DNA of 64,000 nt from an uncultured Collinsella sp. (GTDB lineage Bacteria; Actinomycetota; Coriobacteriia; Coriobacteriales; Coriobacteriaceae), in NCBI GenBank assembly GCA_900757595.1, contig CAAEOL010000001.1, positions 1-64,000 on the forward strand, in the 5' to 3' direction. Shown in pieces: positions 51,803 to 60,933 of this stretch. The number at the start of each line of letters is the position of its first letter. The first letter of the stretch is position 1. A program made the translations under genes and the position numbers. The notes beneath the pieces are model-generated. The model was not told where the DNA came from, did not search any database, and saw only the letters and a program-made list of their open reading frames with translations.

Positions 51803-52495
51803 ATGGAACAACACCAGCATTATCAGAGCCTGCAAGATCAGGCATATAACGCATTGCGCTCCAAGATTATCTATGCCGAGCTCAAACCCGGCACGCGCCT
51901 TTCGGCGATTGGTCTGGAAAAGGAGACAGGAATCGGGCGCACGCCCATTCGCGAGTCTTTTGTGCGCCTGCGCGAGCAGGAGCTGGTGGAAACGCGTCCC
52001 AAAAGCGGCACCTATGTCTCAAAAATCAGCATGGAGCATGCCGAGAACGCCTGCTTCTTGCGCGAGAAACTCGAGAGAAGCGTGCTTATTAAATGCTGCT
52101 CTGCCGCCACGCCCGAGCAAAAGCAGCGGCTTGAGCAGATTCTTGCCGAGTCCGAATCGCTCGACCATCGCGAAACGCGTCGCTTTTTCGACTTGGATAA
52201 CCTGTTTCATGAGACGTGTTTTGAGATTGCCGGCCGCCATATGTTGTGGGATTGGATGAAGAGCGTCAACACGCATTTTGAGCGATACAACTGGTTGCGT
52301 ATGGTGTCGCAGGATCTGGATTGGGAACCGATTCGTCGGCAGCATCGCCGGATTCTCGAGGCCATTAAGAAGGGCGACACCGACACGGCGAGCTATTTGG
52401 CAGAGACGCACTTGCATCTGATGCCCGAGGAGCAGGGCCCGGTTATCGCCTTGCATCCCGACTATTTCGAGCTGCCCAAAGACTCGGCTATCTAA
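51803..52495 (+). CDS. GntR-family (FCD) transcriptional regulator
   Basis: 230 residues. N-terminal winged helix (LQDQAYNALRSKIIYAELKPG, then LEKETGIGRTPIRESFVRL and GTYVSKI). The C-terminal FCD domain has the metal or ligand His and Arg residues (DLDNLFHETCFEIAGR, RQHRRILEAIKKGD). It follows the oxidoreductase on the same strand and may regulate it, which is an inference from position. Confidence 0.9.
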   Translation: MEQHQHYQSLQDQAYNALRSKIIYAELKPGTRLSAIGLEKETGIGRTPIRESFVRLREQELVETRPKSGTYVSKISMEHAENACFLREKLERSVLIKCCSAATPEQKQRLEQILAESESLDHRETRRFFDLDNLFHETCFEIAGRHMLWDWMKSVNTHFERYNWLRMVSQDLDWEPIRRQHRRILEAIKKGDTDTASYLAETHLHLMPEEQGPVIALHPDYFELPKDSAI

Positions 52496-52615
52496 CTCGC
52501 GCCCTTTATTAGCTGCGGTGAAATTAAGATCGTTCTGCGGGTCTGGTGGCGTAGGCAGTTCGCATAAATGCCTAAAATGGCCCAGACTGCCGACAATTAG
52601 GAAACGGGGTGCGCT

Positions 52616-53638
52616 ATGGCGCAGATGAGGATTAAGGACATTGCCGTCGAGGCGGGCGTGAGCCCGGCCACGGTCTCGCGCTATCTCAACAACCGCCCCG
52701 GGCAGATGACCGAGGAAACCCGTGCTCGCATCGCGGCGGTTATCGAGCGCACCGGCTATCGCCCGCGTGCCGCCGCGCGCAACCTGCGCAGCTCGCGTAC
52801 CAACCTCATCGGCGTGATTCTGGCCGACATCGCTAACCCGTTCTCCAGCGCCATGCTCGAAGGGCTTTCCGCCAGCGCCGCCGCGCGCGGCTGCTCGCTC
52901 ATGACGGCCATTAGCGGCAACGACCCCGCCAAGGAGGCAGAGTCGCTCACCAGACTTATCGATGCCGGCGTGGACGGCCTGGTCATCAATACCTGCGGAG
53001 GCAACGACAAGGCGATCGCCGCGGCTGCGGGACGCCTGCCCGTCGTGCTGCTCGACCGCGATGTTGCCGACGGCGGTGTCGATCTGGTGACCTCCAACAA
53101 CCGTGAGCTGGTCGCCGGCCTGGTAGACGCCTTGGCCTCTGCGGGCAGCGAGCGCCTGTGCCTGCTCACCGAGGCAAGCGACGACAGCCCCGTGCGTCGC
53201 GAACGCGCCGAGGCCTTTGTCGACGAGCTTTCGCGACGCGGCCTTGCGGGTGAGGTCGTCACCCTGGCCGATGGTGGCGCCACGGGCGTTGGCCGCTTGG
53301 ACGAGACCATCCGCGGCTATGCGGGCAAAAAGCTCGGCCTCATTGCCGTCAACGGCCTGGTTTTCCTGCGTTTGACCGAGGCGCTGGTACAGCTGGGGCC
53401 CTCGTTGCCGGCTGGCCTCAAGATCGCGACGTTTGACGATTACCCTTGGAACCACGTGCTCTTTGGCGGTGTGACCACGGCAGCGCAGGACACTCTTACC
53501 ATTGCCGAGCGCGTAGTCGAGCGCCTGTCCGAGCGTATCGACATCGTTACCACTACGGTGGGCGATGCCGCAAAGCTCGCCCCCAAGCGCATCGAGGTCC
53601 CCGGCCACATCGAACACCGCGCTTCGACCTCGCGCTAG
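52616..53638 (+). CDS. LacI-family transcriptional regulator
   Basis: 340 residues. Helix-turn-helix and hinge at the N terminus (RIKDIAVEAGVSPATVSRYLNN, abbreviated core VSPATVSRYL), hinge AARNLRSSRTNLIGVIL, then a periplasmic-binding-protein-like ligand domain (VVLLDRD, ERLCLLTEASDD, IATFDDYPW). The ligand is unknown. No sugar transport genes adjoin it; glnA is downstream with its own promoter. Confidence 0.9.
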   Translation: MAQMRIKDIAVEAGVSPATVSRYLNNRPGQMTEETRARIAAVIERTGYRPRAAARNLRSSRTNLIGVILADIANPFSSAMLEGLSASAAARGCSLMTAISGNDPAKEAESLTRLIDAGVDGLVINTCGGNDKAIAAAAGRLPVVLLDRDVADGGVDLVTSNNRELVAGLVDALASAGSERLCLLTEASDDSPVRRERAEAFVDELSRRGLAGEVVTLADGGATGVGRLDETIRGYAGKKLGLIAVNGLVFLRLTEALVQLGPSLPAGLKIATFDDYPWNHVLFGGVTTAAQDTLTIAERVVERLSERIDIVTTTVGDAAKLAPKRIEVPGHIEHRASTSR

Positions 53639-53691
53639 CCGCTCGTTCGCAACGGCCTGCTCAAGCACGTTTTTTGAGCGCTTGATACGCT

Positions 53692-53737
53692 TTAACCCTG
53701 CGGAAACATTTTTCTGCGATAGTATCTGCGATATAGA
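53692..53737 (+). promoter_or_regulatory. glnA promoter with GlnR-type box
   Basis: TTAAC-cctgcg-GAAAC (53692-53707) fits the actinobacterial GlnR half-box (gTnAC-n6-GaAAC). A -10-like TATAGA (53732-53737) lies 24 bp further. The GlnR-like regulator gene sits directly after glnA. Confidence 0.55.
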
Positions 53738-53772
53738 TCAGTCGAAACCCGCCCGAAAGAAAGGGGAGCGAC

Positions 53773-55110
53773 ATGAACCAGCAGAACATCGATTACGTAC
53801 TCCGCTCCGTAGAGCAGCGTGACATCCGCTTTGTGCGTCTGTGGTTTGTCGACATTCTCGGCCGCCTCAAGAACTTTGCCATTAGCCCCGAGGACCTCGA
53901 GGTCGCTTTTGAGGAGGGTATTGGCTTTGACGGCTCCGCCATCGAGGGTTTTGCCACGCCCGAGGAAGCCGACATGCTGGCGTTTCCCGATGCTTCGACC
54001 TTCCAGATTTTGCCGTGGCGCCCGAGCCACAACGGCGTCGCGCGCGTGTTCTGCGACGTGTGTACTCCCGATCGCAAGCCTTTCGCCGGCGACCCGCGCG
54101 ATGCCCTGCGCCGCATGTTCCGCAAGGCCGAGAAGGCCGGCTATCTGCTCAACGTGGGCGCCGAGCTGGAGTACTACTACTTCCCCGACGAGCACACCCC
54201 CGAGCCGCTCGACAACGTGGGCTACTTCGATCTTTCGGTGAGCGATGCCGCTCGCGACCTGCGTCGCAACACGGTCCTCACGCTCGAGAAGATGTCCGTG
54301 CCCGTGGAGTACACCTTCCACGCCGCCGGCCGCTCGCAGCATGGCATGAGCCTGCGCCACGCCGAGGCCCTGAGCATGTCCGACGCCATCACCACGGCCA
54401 AACTCATCATTAAGCAGCAGGCCTACGAGAGCGGTTGCCACGCCTCCTTTATGCCCAAGCCGTTGGCGGGCGAGGACGGCAGTGCCATGTTCCTGTGCCA
54501 GTCGCTATTCGACCACGACGGCAACAACGTGTTTTGGGGCGAGGACGACGAGAAGTACCACCTCTCCGAAATCGCCAAGCACTACATGGCCGGCATCTTG
54601 GCGCACGCGCGCGAGATCAGCGCCATCACCAATCCCACGGTCAACTCGTACAAGCGCATCACCACGGGTGGCGACTCCGTGCCGCAGTACGCCACGTGGG
54701 GCCTGCGCAACCGCGCGAGTATGGTCCGCATCCCGGTCTACAAGCCCGGCAAGCCGCTGTCCACGCGCATCGAGCTTCGCAGCCCCGACCCCATGGCCAA
54801 CCCGTACCTGGTCAACGCCGTCACGCTGGCGGCTGGTCTGGACGGCATCGAGCGCAAGCTGGAACTCCCGCCCGAGGCCACGGCCGAGACGCTCAAGCTT
54901 ACCGACTGTCAGATGGTCGAGGCCGGCTACGCGCCGCTGCCGCGCTCGCTCAAAGAGGCGCTCGACGTGTTTGAGGACTCGCAGTTTATGAAGGATGCCC
55001 TCGGCGAGCACATCCACAGCTTCTTCCTCAAAAAGAAGCGCGACGAGTGGCATAAGTTTGAGTCTACGATCACCGAGTGGGAGATCAAGCACTACCTGGC
55101 GAACTCCTAA
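53773..55110 (+). CDS. glnA: Glutamine synthetase type I
   Basis: 445 residues. Makes glutamine from glutamate and ammonia. Signatures: GIGFDGSAIEGF, GAELEYYYF, HAAGRSQHGMSLRH, KPLAGEDGSAMFLCQSL, NPTVNSYKRI and RIELRSPDP. The length and the absence of the NLYDLPP-type adenylylation loop place it in the GSI-alpha group (Bacillus-like), regulated by feedback rather than adenylylation. Ribosome site AAAGGGGAG. Confidence 0.95.
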   Translation: MNQQNIDYVLRSVEQRDIRFVRLWFVDILGRLKNFAISPEDLEVAFEEGIGFDGSAIEGFATPEEADMLAFPDASTFQILPWRPSHNGVARVFCDVCTPDRKPFAGDPRDALRRMFRKAEKAGYLLNVGAELEYYYFPDEHTPEPLDNVGYFDLSVSDAARDLRRNTVLTLEKMSVPVEYTFHAAGRSQHGMSLRHAEALSMSDAITTAKLIIKQQAYESGCHASFMPKPLAGEDGSAMFLCQSLFDHDGNNVFWGEDDEKYHLSEIAKHYMAGILAHAREISAITNPTVNSYKRITTGGDSVPQYATWGLRNRASMVRIPVYKPGKPLSTRIELRSPDPMANPYLVNAVTLAAGLDGIERKLELPPEATAETLKLTDCQMVEAGYAPLPRSLKEALDVFEDSQFMKDALGEHIHSFFLKKKRDEWHKFESTITEWEIKHYLANS

Positions 55111-55160
55111 TCGCGCTGGCTTGTTCCAGTACGATTGAGCTCATTTCTTTGGAGGCCGAT

Positions 55161-55823
55161 ATGTCCGAAAAGAGTGCCCTGTTCATGGCGCGCACGACGC
55201 GCTTCCACGAGTTTGCCCGCAGCTTGACGACTACCCTGGGTGTCGAGGTGAGCCTGGCAACCCCCGATTCGCCAACTGCGGCGCACGACTTTGACCTGCT
55301 GATTCTCGATTCAGATGGCATTCGCAGCGACCGCATCGATCAGATTGCCAAGTGGCTTGACGATCGTGGTGGCGTCCCCATGTTGGTGATCGTTGACGAC
55401 GAGGCGCTCGGTACCTTGCGCCTGCCCAATCACGCGCATGCCGACTTTGTATGCCCCACGGCGACACCCAACGAGCTCAAGACTCGCGCGCAGCGCCTGA
55501 TGGGCGAGGAGGAGACCGTCACCGCCGACGATGTACTCAATATCGATAACCTCGAGATTAACCTGGCTACCTACCAGGTGACACTCGATAACGAGCCCAT
55601 CGACCTGACGCTGATGGAGTACTCGCTGCTGAGCTTTTTGGCGACGCACCCCAACCGCGCCTACAGCCGCGAGGTGCTGCTGCACCGCGTGTGGGGCTTT
55701 GAGTACTGCGGCGGCACGCGCACCGTCGACGTGCACATTCGACGCATCCGCTCCAAGGTGGGCCCGCAGATCGCGGCGCACATCACCACCGTCCGCGGCG
55801 TGGGCTATCTGTTTAAGGACTAG
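55161..55823 (+). CDS. GlnR-like orphan response regulator
   Basis: 220 residues, ATG with TTTGGAGG upstream, 50 bp after glnA. The N-terminal domain has a receiver fold but lacks the acidic pocket (opens SALFMART in place of VDDD); an Asp is kept in LLILDSDG. The C-terminal winged helix is canonical (LTLMEYSLLSFLATHPN, TVDVHIRRIRSKVG, TVRGVGYLF). No kinase is adjacent. This is the form of actinobacterial GlnR, which acts as a phosphorylation-independent nitrogen regulator. The name rests on context and architecture. Confidence 0.75.
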   Translation: MSEKSALFMARTTRFHEFARSLTTTLGVEVSLATPDSPTAAHDFDLLILDSDGIRSDRIDQIAKWLDDRGGVPMLVIVDDEALGTLRLPNHAHADFVCPTATPNELKTRAQRLMGEEETVTADDVLNIDNLEINLATYQVTLDNEPIDLTLMEYSLLSFLATHPNRAYSREVLLHRVWGFEYCGGTRTVDVHIRRIRSKVGPQIAAHITTVRGVGYLFKD

Positions 55824-55827
55824 ATTT

Positions 55828-55860
55828 CCACCACAAAGGGGACAGGCACCTTTGTGGTGG
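55828..55860. repeat. GGGAC-type palindrome after the GlnR-like gene
   Basis: CCACCACAAAGG and CCTTTGTGGTGG, a perfect 12-bp inverted repeat around GGACAGGCA. May end transcription of the upstream gene, but there is no T run. Confidence 0.65.
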
Positions 55861-55978
55861 CTTTGACGCAGGTGCGGGTTCCTCTCGAATCTGCAACAGA
55901 ACTTAAGCCTTCCTAAAAGATTGCGTTCTCATACACTTGTGCCCGCATATTGGGGTACAACTCAACGTGAACAACGAT

Positions 55979-56010
55979 GGCCCGCCACGTGTTTGGCGGG
56001 CCTTTGGTTA
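55979..56010 (+). terminator. Terminator-like hairpin before htrA
   Basis: GGCCCGCC-acgtgttt-GGCGGGCC followed by TTTGGTTATTT, 29 bp before the start codon. Confidence 0.5.
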
Positions 56011-56031
56011 TTTGACGAAAGGATCGCAGCC

Positions 56032-57495
56032 ATGAGCGAGAACGATTCCCAGCGTCCCCAGGATGCGGGCAACGCCGGCGAGACCCAGCAGCAGCCGCGT
56101 GTGCAGGTGGAGTCGACGCCTGCCGACGGCAACAACATTCCCTACGTGCAGGCCTACGATACGCAGACCGGCAAGCCGCTGGGCGGCCAACAGGTCGTGA
56201 ACAAGCACACGGTGGTCAAGACCAAGACCAAAAAGCTGCCGATCTTTATTACAGCGCTTGCCGGCTGCGCATGTGGTGCCCTGCTGGTCATTGCGCTCAT
56301 TATGAGCGGTACGCTCGATATCGGTGGCGGCAAGAATGCCGTGACGGCGGGCGCTTCGGGTTCGTCGACGCAAAAGATCACCATCGACTCCGAGGACACC
56401 ACGCTGGCCGAGGCCGTTTCTGCCAAGGCCCTGCCCTCTGTGGTTTCCATCACCGCCACTTCGAGCGGTGGCCAGAATGGCTCGCTTTCGCAGTCTGCCG
56501 ACGAGTCGGACAACTCGGGCAGCGTCGGTTCGGGCGTGGTGCTCGATACCGAGGGCCATATCCTCACCAACAACCACGTGGTCGATGGCTATGACCAGTA
56601 CGTAGTGACCATGGACGACGGCACCACCTACGAGGCCGAGTTCGTGGGCAACGACGCTTCGAGCGACCTGGCCGTCATCAAGCTCAAGGACGCCGATGCT
56701 TCCAAGCTCACCCCGATCGAGATTGGTGACTCCTCCAAGCTCAACGTGGGCGAGTGGGTCATGGCGATCGGCTCGCCGTTTGGCAACGAGCAATCTGTAT
56801 CCACGGGCATCGTGTCGGCGCTGTATCGCTCCACGGCCATGAGCTCTACCAGCGGTAACACCATCTATGCCAACATGATCCAGACCGATGCCGCCATCAA
56901 CCCGGGCAACTCCGGCGGCGCGCTCGTTAACGACAACGGCGAGCTCGTGGGTATCAACTCGCTCATCGAGAGCTATTCGGGCTCCAGCTCGGGCGTGGGC
57001 TTTGCCATTCCGGTTAACTACGCCAAGAACATTGCCGACCAGATTATCGACGGTAAGACGCCGGTGCATCCGTACATGGGCGCCACGCTTTCGAGCGTCA
57101 ACGCGCTCAACGCCCGTACCAACAAGCTGAGCACCGATAGCGGCGCGTATGTGGCGAGCGTCGTCGAGGACGGTCCTGCTGCCAAGGCCGGTATCCAAGA
57201 GGGCGATGTCATTACCAAGCTGGGCGACGACGAGATTACGAGCGCCGATGGCCTGATCATCGCACTACGCAGCCACGAGGTGGGCGAGAAGGTCGAAATC
57301 ACGCTCATGCGCGGCAAGGAAGAGAAGAAGGTCACCGTCGAGCTGGGCTCCGACGAGGAACTGCAGAACCAGCAGCAGAACGACAGTGCAACCGACACTG
57401 GCAACGGCGGTATTACCGATGAGCAGCTGCGCCAGTACCTGGAGGAGCTGCTCGGCCAGCAGGGCCAGGGCCAGGGCTACGGCCAGGGTTTCTAA
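56032..57495 (+). CDS. HtrA/DegP-type trypsin-like serine protease with PDZ domain
   Basis: 487 residues, ATG 56032 with GAAAGGA upstream. A cytoplasmic N-terminal tail of about 78 residues rich in Gln and Asp precedes one membrane helix (about 79-102). The extracellular protease domain has triad H182 (TNNHVVDG), D212 (SSDLAVIK) and S294 (NPGNSGGAL). One PDZ domain (about 350-450) is followed by a short Gln/Gly-rich tail (QQGQGQGYGQGF). Envelope quality control. Confidence 0.95.
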   Translation: MSENDSQRPQDAGNAGETQQQPRVQVESTPADGNNIPYVQAYDTQTGKPLGGQQVVNKHTVVKTKTKKLPIFITALAGCACGALLVIALIMSGTLDIGGGKNAVTAGASGSSTQKITIDSEDTTLAEAVSAKALPSVVSITATSSGGQNGSLSQSADESDNSGSVGSGVVLDTEGHILTNNHVVDGYDQYVVTMDDGTTYEAEFVGNDASSDLAVIKLKDADASKLTPIEIGDSSKLNVGEWVMAIGSPFGNEQSVSTGIVSALYRSTAMSSTSGNTIYANMIQTDAAINPGNSGGALVNDNGELVGINSLIESYSGSSSGVGFAIPVNYAKNIADQIIDGKTPVHPYMGATLSSVNALNARTNKLSTDSGAYVASVVEDGPAAKAGIQEGDVITKLGDDEITSADGLIIALRSHEVGEKVEITLMRGKEEKKVTVELGSDEELQNQQQNDSATDTGNGGITDEQLRQYLEELLGQQGQGQGYGQGF

Positions 57496-57521
57496 CGAGC
57501 TGTATCGCACATATCGAAGCC

Positions 57522-57560
57522 AGAGGGGCTGTTCCGCCAACGCGGGACAGCCCCTCTTTT
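57522..57560 (+). terminator. Terminator of htrA
   Basis: AGAGGGGCTGT and ACAGCCCCTCT with a 14-base loop, followed by TTTT. Confidence 0.88.
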
Positions 57561-57743
57561 CGCGATGATCCCTTGGAGACGGAGGAAAACGGATCATTTA
57601 GAAACGGCAAGGGCATGGTTTGAACGCGCGATCCACTCCAGTTTGATGGCTGCCGATTCGGTGCGGTTGGAAAGGGCGATTTGGCTCCATCGCGACCGGT
57701 GGTACTCTTGTATCCGTTTGAAATCGAGCGAAGGAGTGCCGCT

Positions 57744-59972
57744 ATGGAGCAATCGAGCCTGTTTGGTGACGGCGTGGACATCGATACCGAAACGCCCGCG
57801 AGCACGGATACCGCTGCACCGGCCGATGCTCGTGCCCAGGCGGCAGCGCGTGCGGCCGAGCTGCGCCACGAGCTCGATTACCACGCCTATCGCTACTACA
57901 TGCTCGATGCGCCCGAGATCACGGACGCCGCCTTTGACAAAATGCTCGTTGAGCTGCAGCAGATCGAGGCGACCTACCCCGACCTGGTGACGCCCGACAG
58001 CTATACCCAGCGCGTGGGCGGCTACGTGAGCGAGCAGTTTACACCGGTCACACATATGGCGCGCATGTATTCCATGGACGATGCTATGGATCTGGACGAA
58101 CTTGACGCGTGGCTCCAGCGCGCCGAGGATGCGCTCGGTGCCGGCAGCGTCACCTATACCTGCGAGCTTAAGATCGACGGTCTGGGCGTGGCGCTTACCT
58201 ATCAAAACGGCACCTTTGTGCGCGCCGCCACGCGCGGCGACGGCACCACGGGCGAGGATGTGTCGCTCAATGTCCGTACCATCAAGGATGTGCCCATGCA
58301 CCTGTCCGAGCCGGCGCTCGCCCACATGGGCGCCGACCGCGAGCGTACCATTGAGGTACGCGGCGAGGTGTACATGCCCAAGGGCAGCTTTGTGCGTCTG
58401 AATGAAGAGGCCGATGCCGAGGGCCGCGACCCCTTTGCCAACCCGCGCAACGCCGCCGCCGGCAGCCTGCGCCAAAAGGACCCCAAGGTCACGGCGCGCC
58501 GCGACCTGGCTACCTTTATCTACGCCATTGCCGATACCGATCCGCTGCACGTCCACAGCCAGCGCGAGTTCCTGGACTGGCTGCGTAGCGCCGGCTTTAG
58601 CGTCAACCCCAACGTTGCCCGTTGCGCCACACCGGCTGAGGTTCACGAGTTCTGTGCCCAGGCGCTTGAGCATCGCGGCGACCTGGACTACGACATCGAC
58701 GGCGTGGTCGTAAAGGTCGACAGCTTCCAACAGCAGCTCGACCTGGGCTTTACCGCCCGCGCGCCGCGTTGGGCCATCGCCTTTAAGTTCCCGCCCGAGG
58801 AAAAGCAGACCGTCCTGCGCGAGATTCGCATCCAGGTGGGTCGCACCGGCGTGCTCACGCCGGTCGCCGAGTTCGACCCGGTGACGGTCGCCGGCTCCAC
58901 CATCGCGCGCGCCACGCTGCACAACATCGACGAGATCCGCCGCAAGAACGTGCGCGAGGGCGACACTATCATCGTGCACAAGGCGGGCGACGTAATCCCC
59001 GAGGTCGTGGGCCCGGTGCTCGACAAGCGCCCGGCCGATTCGGTCGACTGGCACATGCCCGAGGTCTGCCCCGTGTGCGGCAGCCCCGTGGTTCACGAGG
59101 ATGGCGAGGTGGCCTACCGCTGCGTGTCCATCGACTGCCCCGCACAGCTCAAGGAGCGCCTGCTCCACTGGGTGAGCCGCGGCTGCATGGACGTCGACGG
59201 CCTGGGCGACGAGATCGTCGACAAGATGATCGCCGCTGGCCTGATCCACGATGTCGCGGACTTCTACCAGCTCACGGTCGACGACATCGCCGGCCTGGAC
59301 ACGGGGCGCGTGTACGCCAGCTCCAACAGCAAAAAGGGCGTTAAGAAGGGCGATCCCATTCCGGTAGGCCTTAAGACGGCCGAGAAAATCATCGCCGAGC
59401 TCAACAAGTCCAAGAGCCAGCCACTCGGGCGTGTGCTGTTTGCCCTGGGCATCCGTCATGTGGGCAAGAGCGTGGGCGAGGTCATCGCCGAGCGGTTTCT
59501 GTCGATCGACAAGCTCATCTTGGCGAGCGAAGAGGATATTGCCGAGTGCGAGGGCATCGGTCCCAAGATTGCGGCGAGCGTCAAACAGTTCCTGGCCGTG
59601 CCCGAAAACCTCGCCGTGCTGGAGCGCTTGCGCCAGGCTGGTCTGTCGCTCGAGGTCGACTTGGGCGCCGCGCACGCGCAAGCCGCGGCCGACGCTGGCG
59701 TGGCGGGCGAGCTCGCCGACGCACAGCCGTTTGCGGGTCTGACCTTCGTGCTCACCGGCACGCTCGTCAACCGCACTCGCGACGAGGCGGGCGCGGCGCT
59801 CAAGGTGCTCGGCGCCAAGGTTTCGGGTAGCGTGTCAAAGAAGACGAGCTATCTGGTCGCCGGCCCCAAGGCGGGTTCCAAGCTCACCAAGGCCGAGCAG
59901 TTGGGTGTGCCCGTACTGGACGAGGATGCGCTCGAGCGGATCTTGGCTACTGGCGAGGTGCCCCGGGCTTAG
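57744..59972 (+). CDS. ligA: NAD+-dependent DNA ligase
   Basis: 742 residues, ATG 57744 with GAAGGAG upstream. Seals nicks in replication and repair. Domain Ia is preceded by an Ala-rich N-terminal extension of about 30 residues. The adenylated Lys143 is in CELKIDGLGV. The Zn finger is CPVCGSPVVHEDGEVAYRC with a later Cys. Helix-hairpin-helix repeats (about 520-640) precede the C-terminal BRCT domain (FVLTGTLVNRTRDEA, KKTSYLVAG). Complete. Confidence 0.97.
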   Translation: MEQSSLFGDGVDIDTETPASTDTAAPADARAQAAARAAELRHELDYHAYRYYMLDAPEITDAAFDKMLVELQQIEATYPDLVTPDSYTQRVGGYVSEQFTPVTHMARMYSMDDAMDLDELDAWLQRAEDALGAGSVTYTCELKIDGLGVALTYQNGTFVRAATRGDGTTGEDVSLNVRTIKDVPMHLSEPALAHMGADRERTIEVRGEVYMPKGSFVRLNEEADAEGRDPFANPRNAAAGSLRQKDPKVTARRDLATFIYAIADTDPLHVHSQREFLDWLRSAGFSVNPNVARCATPAEVHEFCAQALEHRGDLDYDIDGVVVKVDSFQQQLDLGFTARAPRWAIAFKFPPEEKQTVLREIRIQVGRTGVLTPVAEFDPVTVAGSTIARATLHNIDEIRRKNVREGDTIIVHKAGDVIPEVVGPVLDKRPADSVDWHMPEVCPVCGSPVVHEDGEVAYRCVSIDCPAQLKERLLHWVSRGCMDVDGLGDEIVDKMIAAGLIHDVADFYQLTVDDIAGLDTGRVYASSNSKKGVKKGDPIPVGLKTAEKIIAELNKSKSQPLGRVLFALGIRHVGKSVGEVIAERFLSIDKLILASEEDIAECEGIGPKIAASVKQFLAVPENLAVLERLRQAGLSLEVDLGAAHAQAAADAGVAGELADAQPFAGLTFVLTGTLVNRTRDEAGAALKVLGAKVSGSVSKKTSYLVAGPKAGSKLTKAEQLGVPVLDEDALERILATGEVPRA

Positions 59973-59996
59973 CGCATCGATAACCAAAGTGAAGAT

Positions 59997-60030
59997 CCGC
60001 CCGGAAGCACGATGCCTTCCGGGCGGTTCT
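59997..60030. terminator. Shared terminator between ligA and merR (convergent)
   Basis: CCGCCCGGAAG and CTTCCGGGCGG around cacgatgc, followed by TTCTTACTTT. It serves ligA and possibly the opposite gene. Confidence 0.8.
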
Positions 60031-60878
60031 TACTTTGCTGGGGCAACCGGCACCGTGATCTGCGTTACGTAGGTTGCCGGGTCGTCGCTGATGATGTCAT
60101 CGATAAGGGCGATCTCGCGCGAAGGCCCGGTGGGCGCCAGGTTGTGCTCGCGCATATAGCCGAGCAGCTGCTTATAGCGCGGGGCTGCTTGCCCGTGCGT
60201 GCCGCGGAAGCTTATGGTCAGGCAGCGCGCGGCAGGTCGCGTCTCAACGTCGCCCAAGTAATCATCGGTGTCATCGAGCAGCAGGAAGACCTCGTCGTAG
60301 CCATCAAAGTCGCCGGCGGCGAGGCGTTCGGGCGCGATGCCCACACCCAGATTGCCCAGATAGGCAAAGGTTTCGTGCTGCCCCTGCTGAAGCTGGCGGA
60401 TATGCCATCCCAGCGAATAGGCGTCGGTGGGATTGACGCGCTCGTGCAGCGTGGCGCAGCGAAGTTCGGGTTCCTCGATTTCGCTAATGGTGTCGAGATC
60501 AGCATTCAAAGCGCCATGAAGCAAGGCAAGCCGCTGGTCAATCTTGCGCGACATGCGCTCCAACTCACGCCGCCTGTGCTCAATTAACTCCTGTTGCTTG
60601 GTCAGTTGCCGTTGTATCAAATCCATATCGCGCGTAGTGACAAACTCGCGAATCTGCGCCAGCGGCAAGTCGAGAACGCGCAGGTTGCCGATGGTGTTGA
60701 GGGTGGAGAGCTGCCGCGATCCGTAGTAGCGGTACCCACTTGCCGGATCGACATATGCCGGCTCCAACAGCCCCATCTGCTCGTAATGACGCAGTGTGCC
60801 CACGCTTAAATTGAGCAGGCGCGCCACCTCGCCAATGCGGAGCAGGCCCTCGGTGTGTTCACTTGGCATGTCGGTCAC
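60030..60878 (-). CDS. MerR-family regulator with GyrI-like effector domain
   Basis: 282 residues, GTG start with AAAGGAG 7 bases upstream. N-terminal winged helix (LLRIGEVARLLNLSVGTLRHYEQMG core VGTLRHYEQMG, then YRYY). A long coiled-coil helix (about 85-120) is followed by a C-terminal GyrI/BmrR-like ligand domain (about 130-280). It lies 55 bp after the MATE gene on the same strand, so the two form an operon. By analogy with BmrR it would sense toxic hydrophobic cations and activate the pump. Confidence 0.88.
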   Translation of the reverse strand: MTDMPSEHTEGLLRIGEVARLLNLSVGTLRHYEQMGLLEPAYVDPASGYRYYGSRQLSTLNTIGNLRVLDLPLAQIREFVTTRDMDLIQRQLTKQQELIEHRRRELERMSRKIDQRLALLHGALNADLDTISEIEEPELRCATLHERVNPTDAYSLGWHIRQLQQGQHETFAYLGNLGVGIAPERLAAGDFDGYDEVFLLLDDTDDYLGDVETRPAARCLTISFRGTHGQAAPRYKQLLGYMREHNLAPTGPSREIALIDDIISDDPATYVTQITVPVAPAK

Positions 60879-60933
60879 AGGACCACTCCTTTCGGTAAAA
60901 ACAGGGGAGAGGCGCTAGGCCCGCGTCGCCCCG

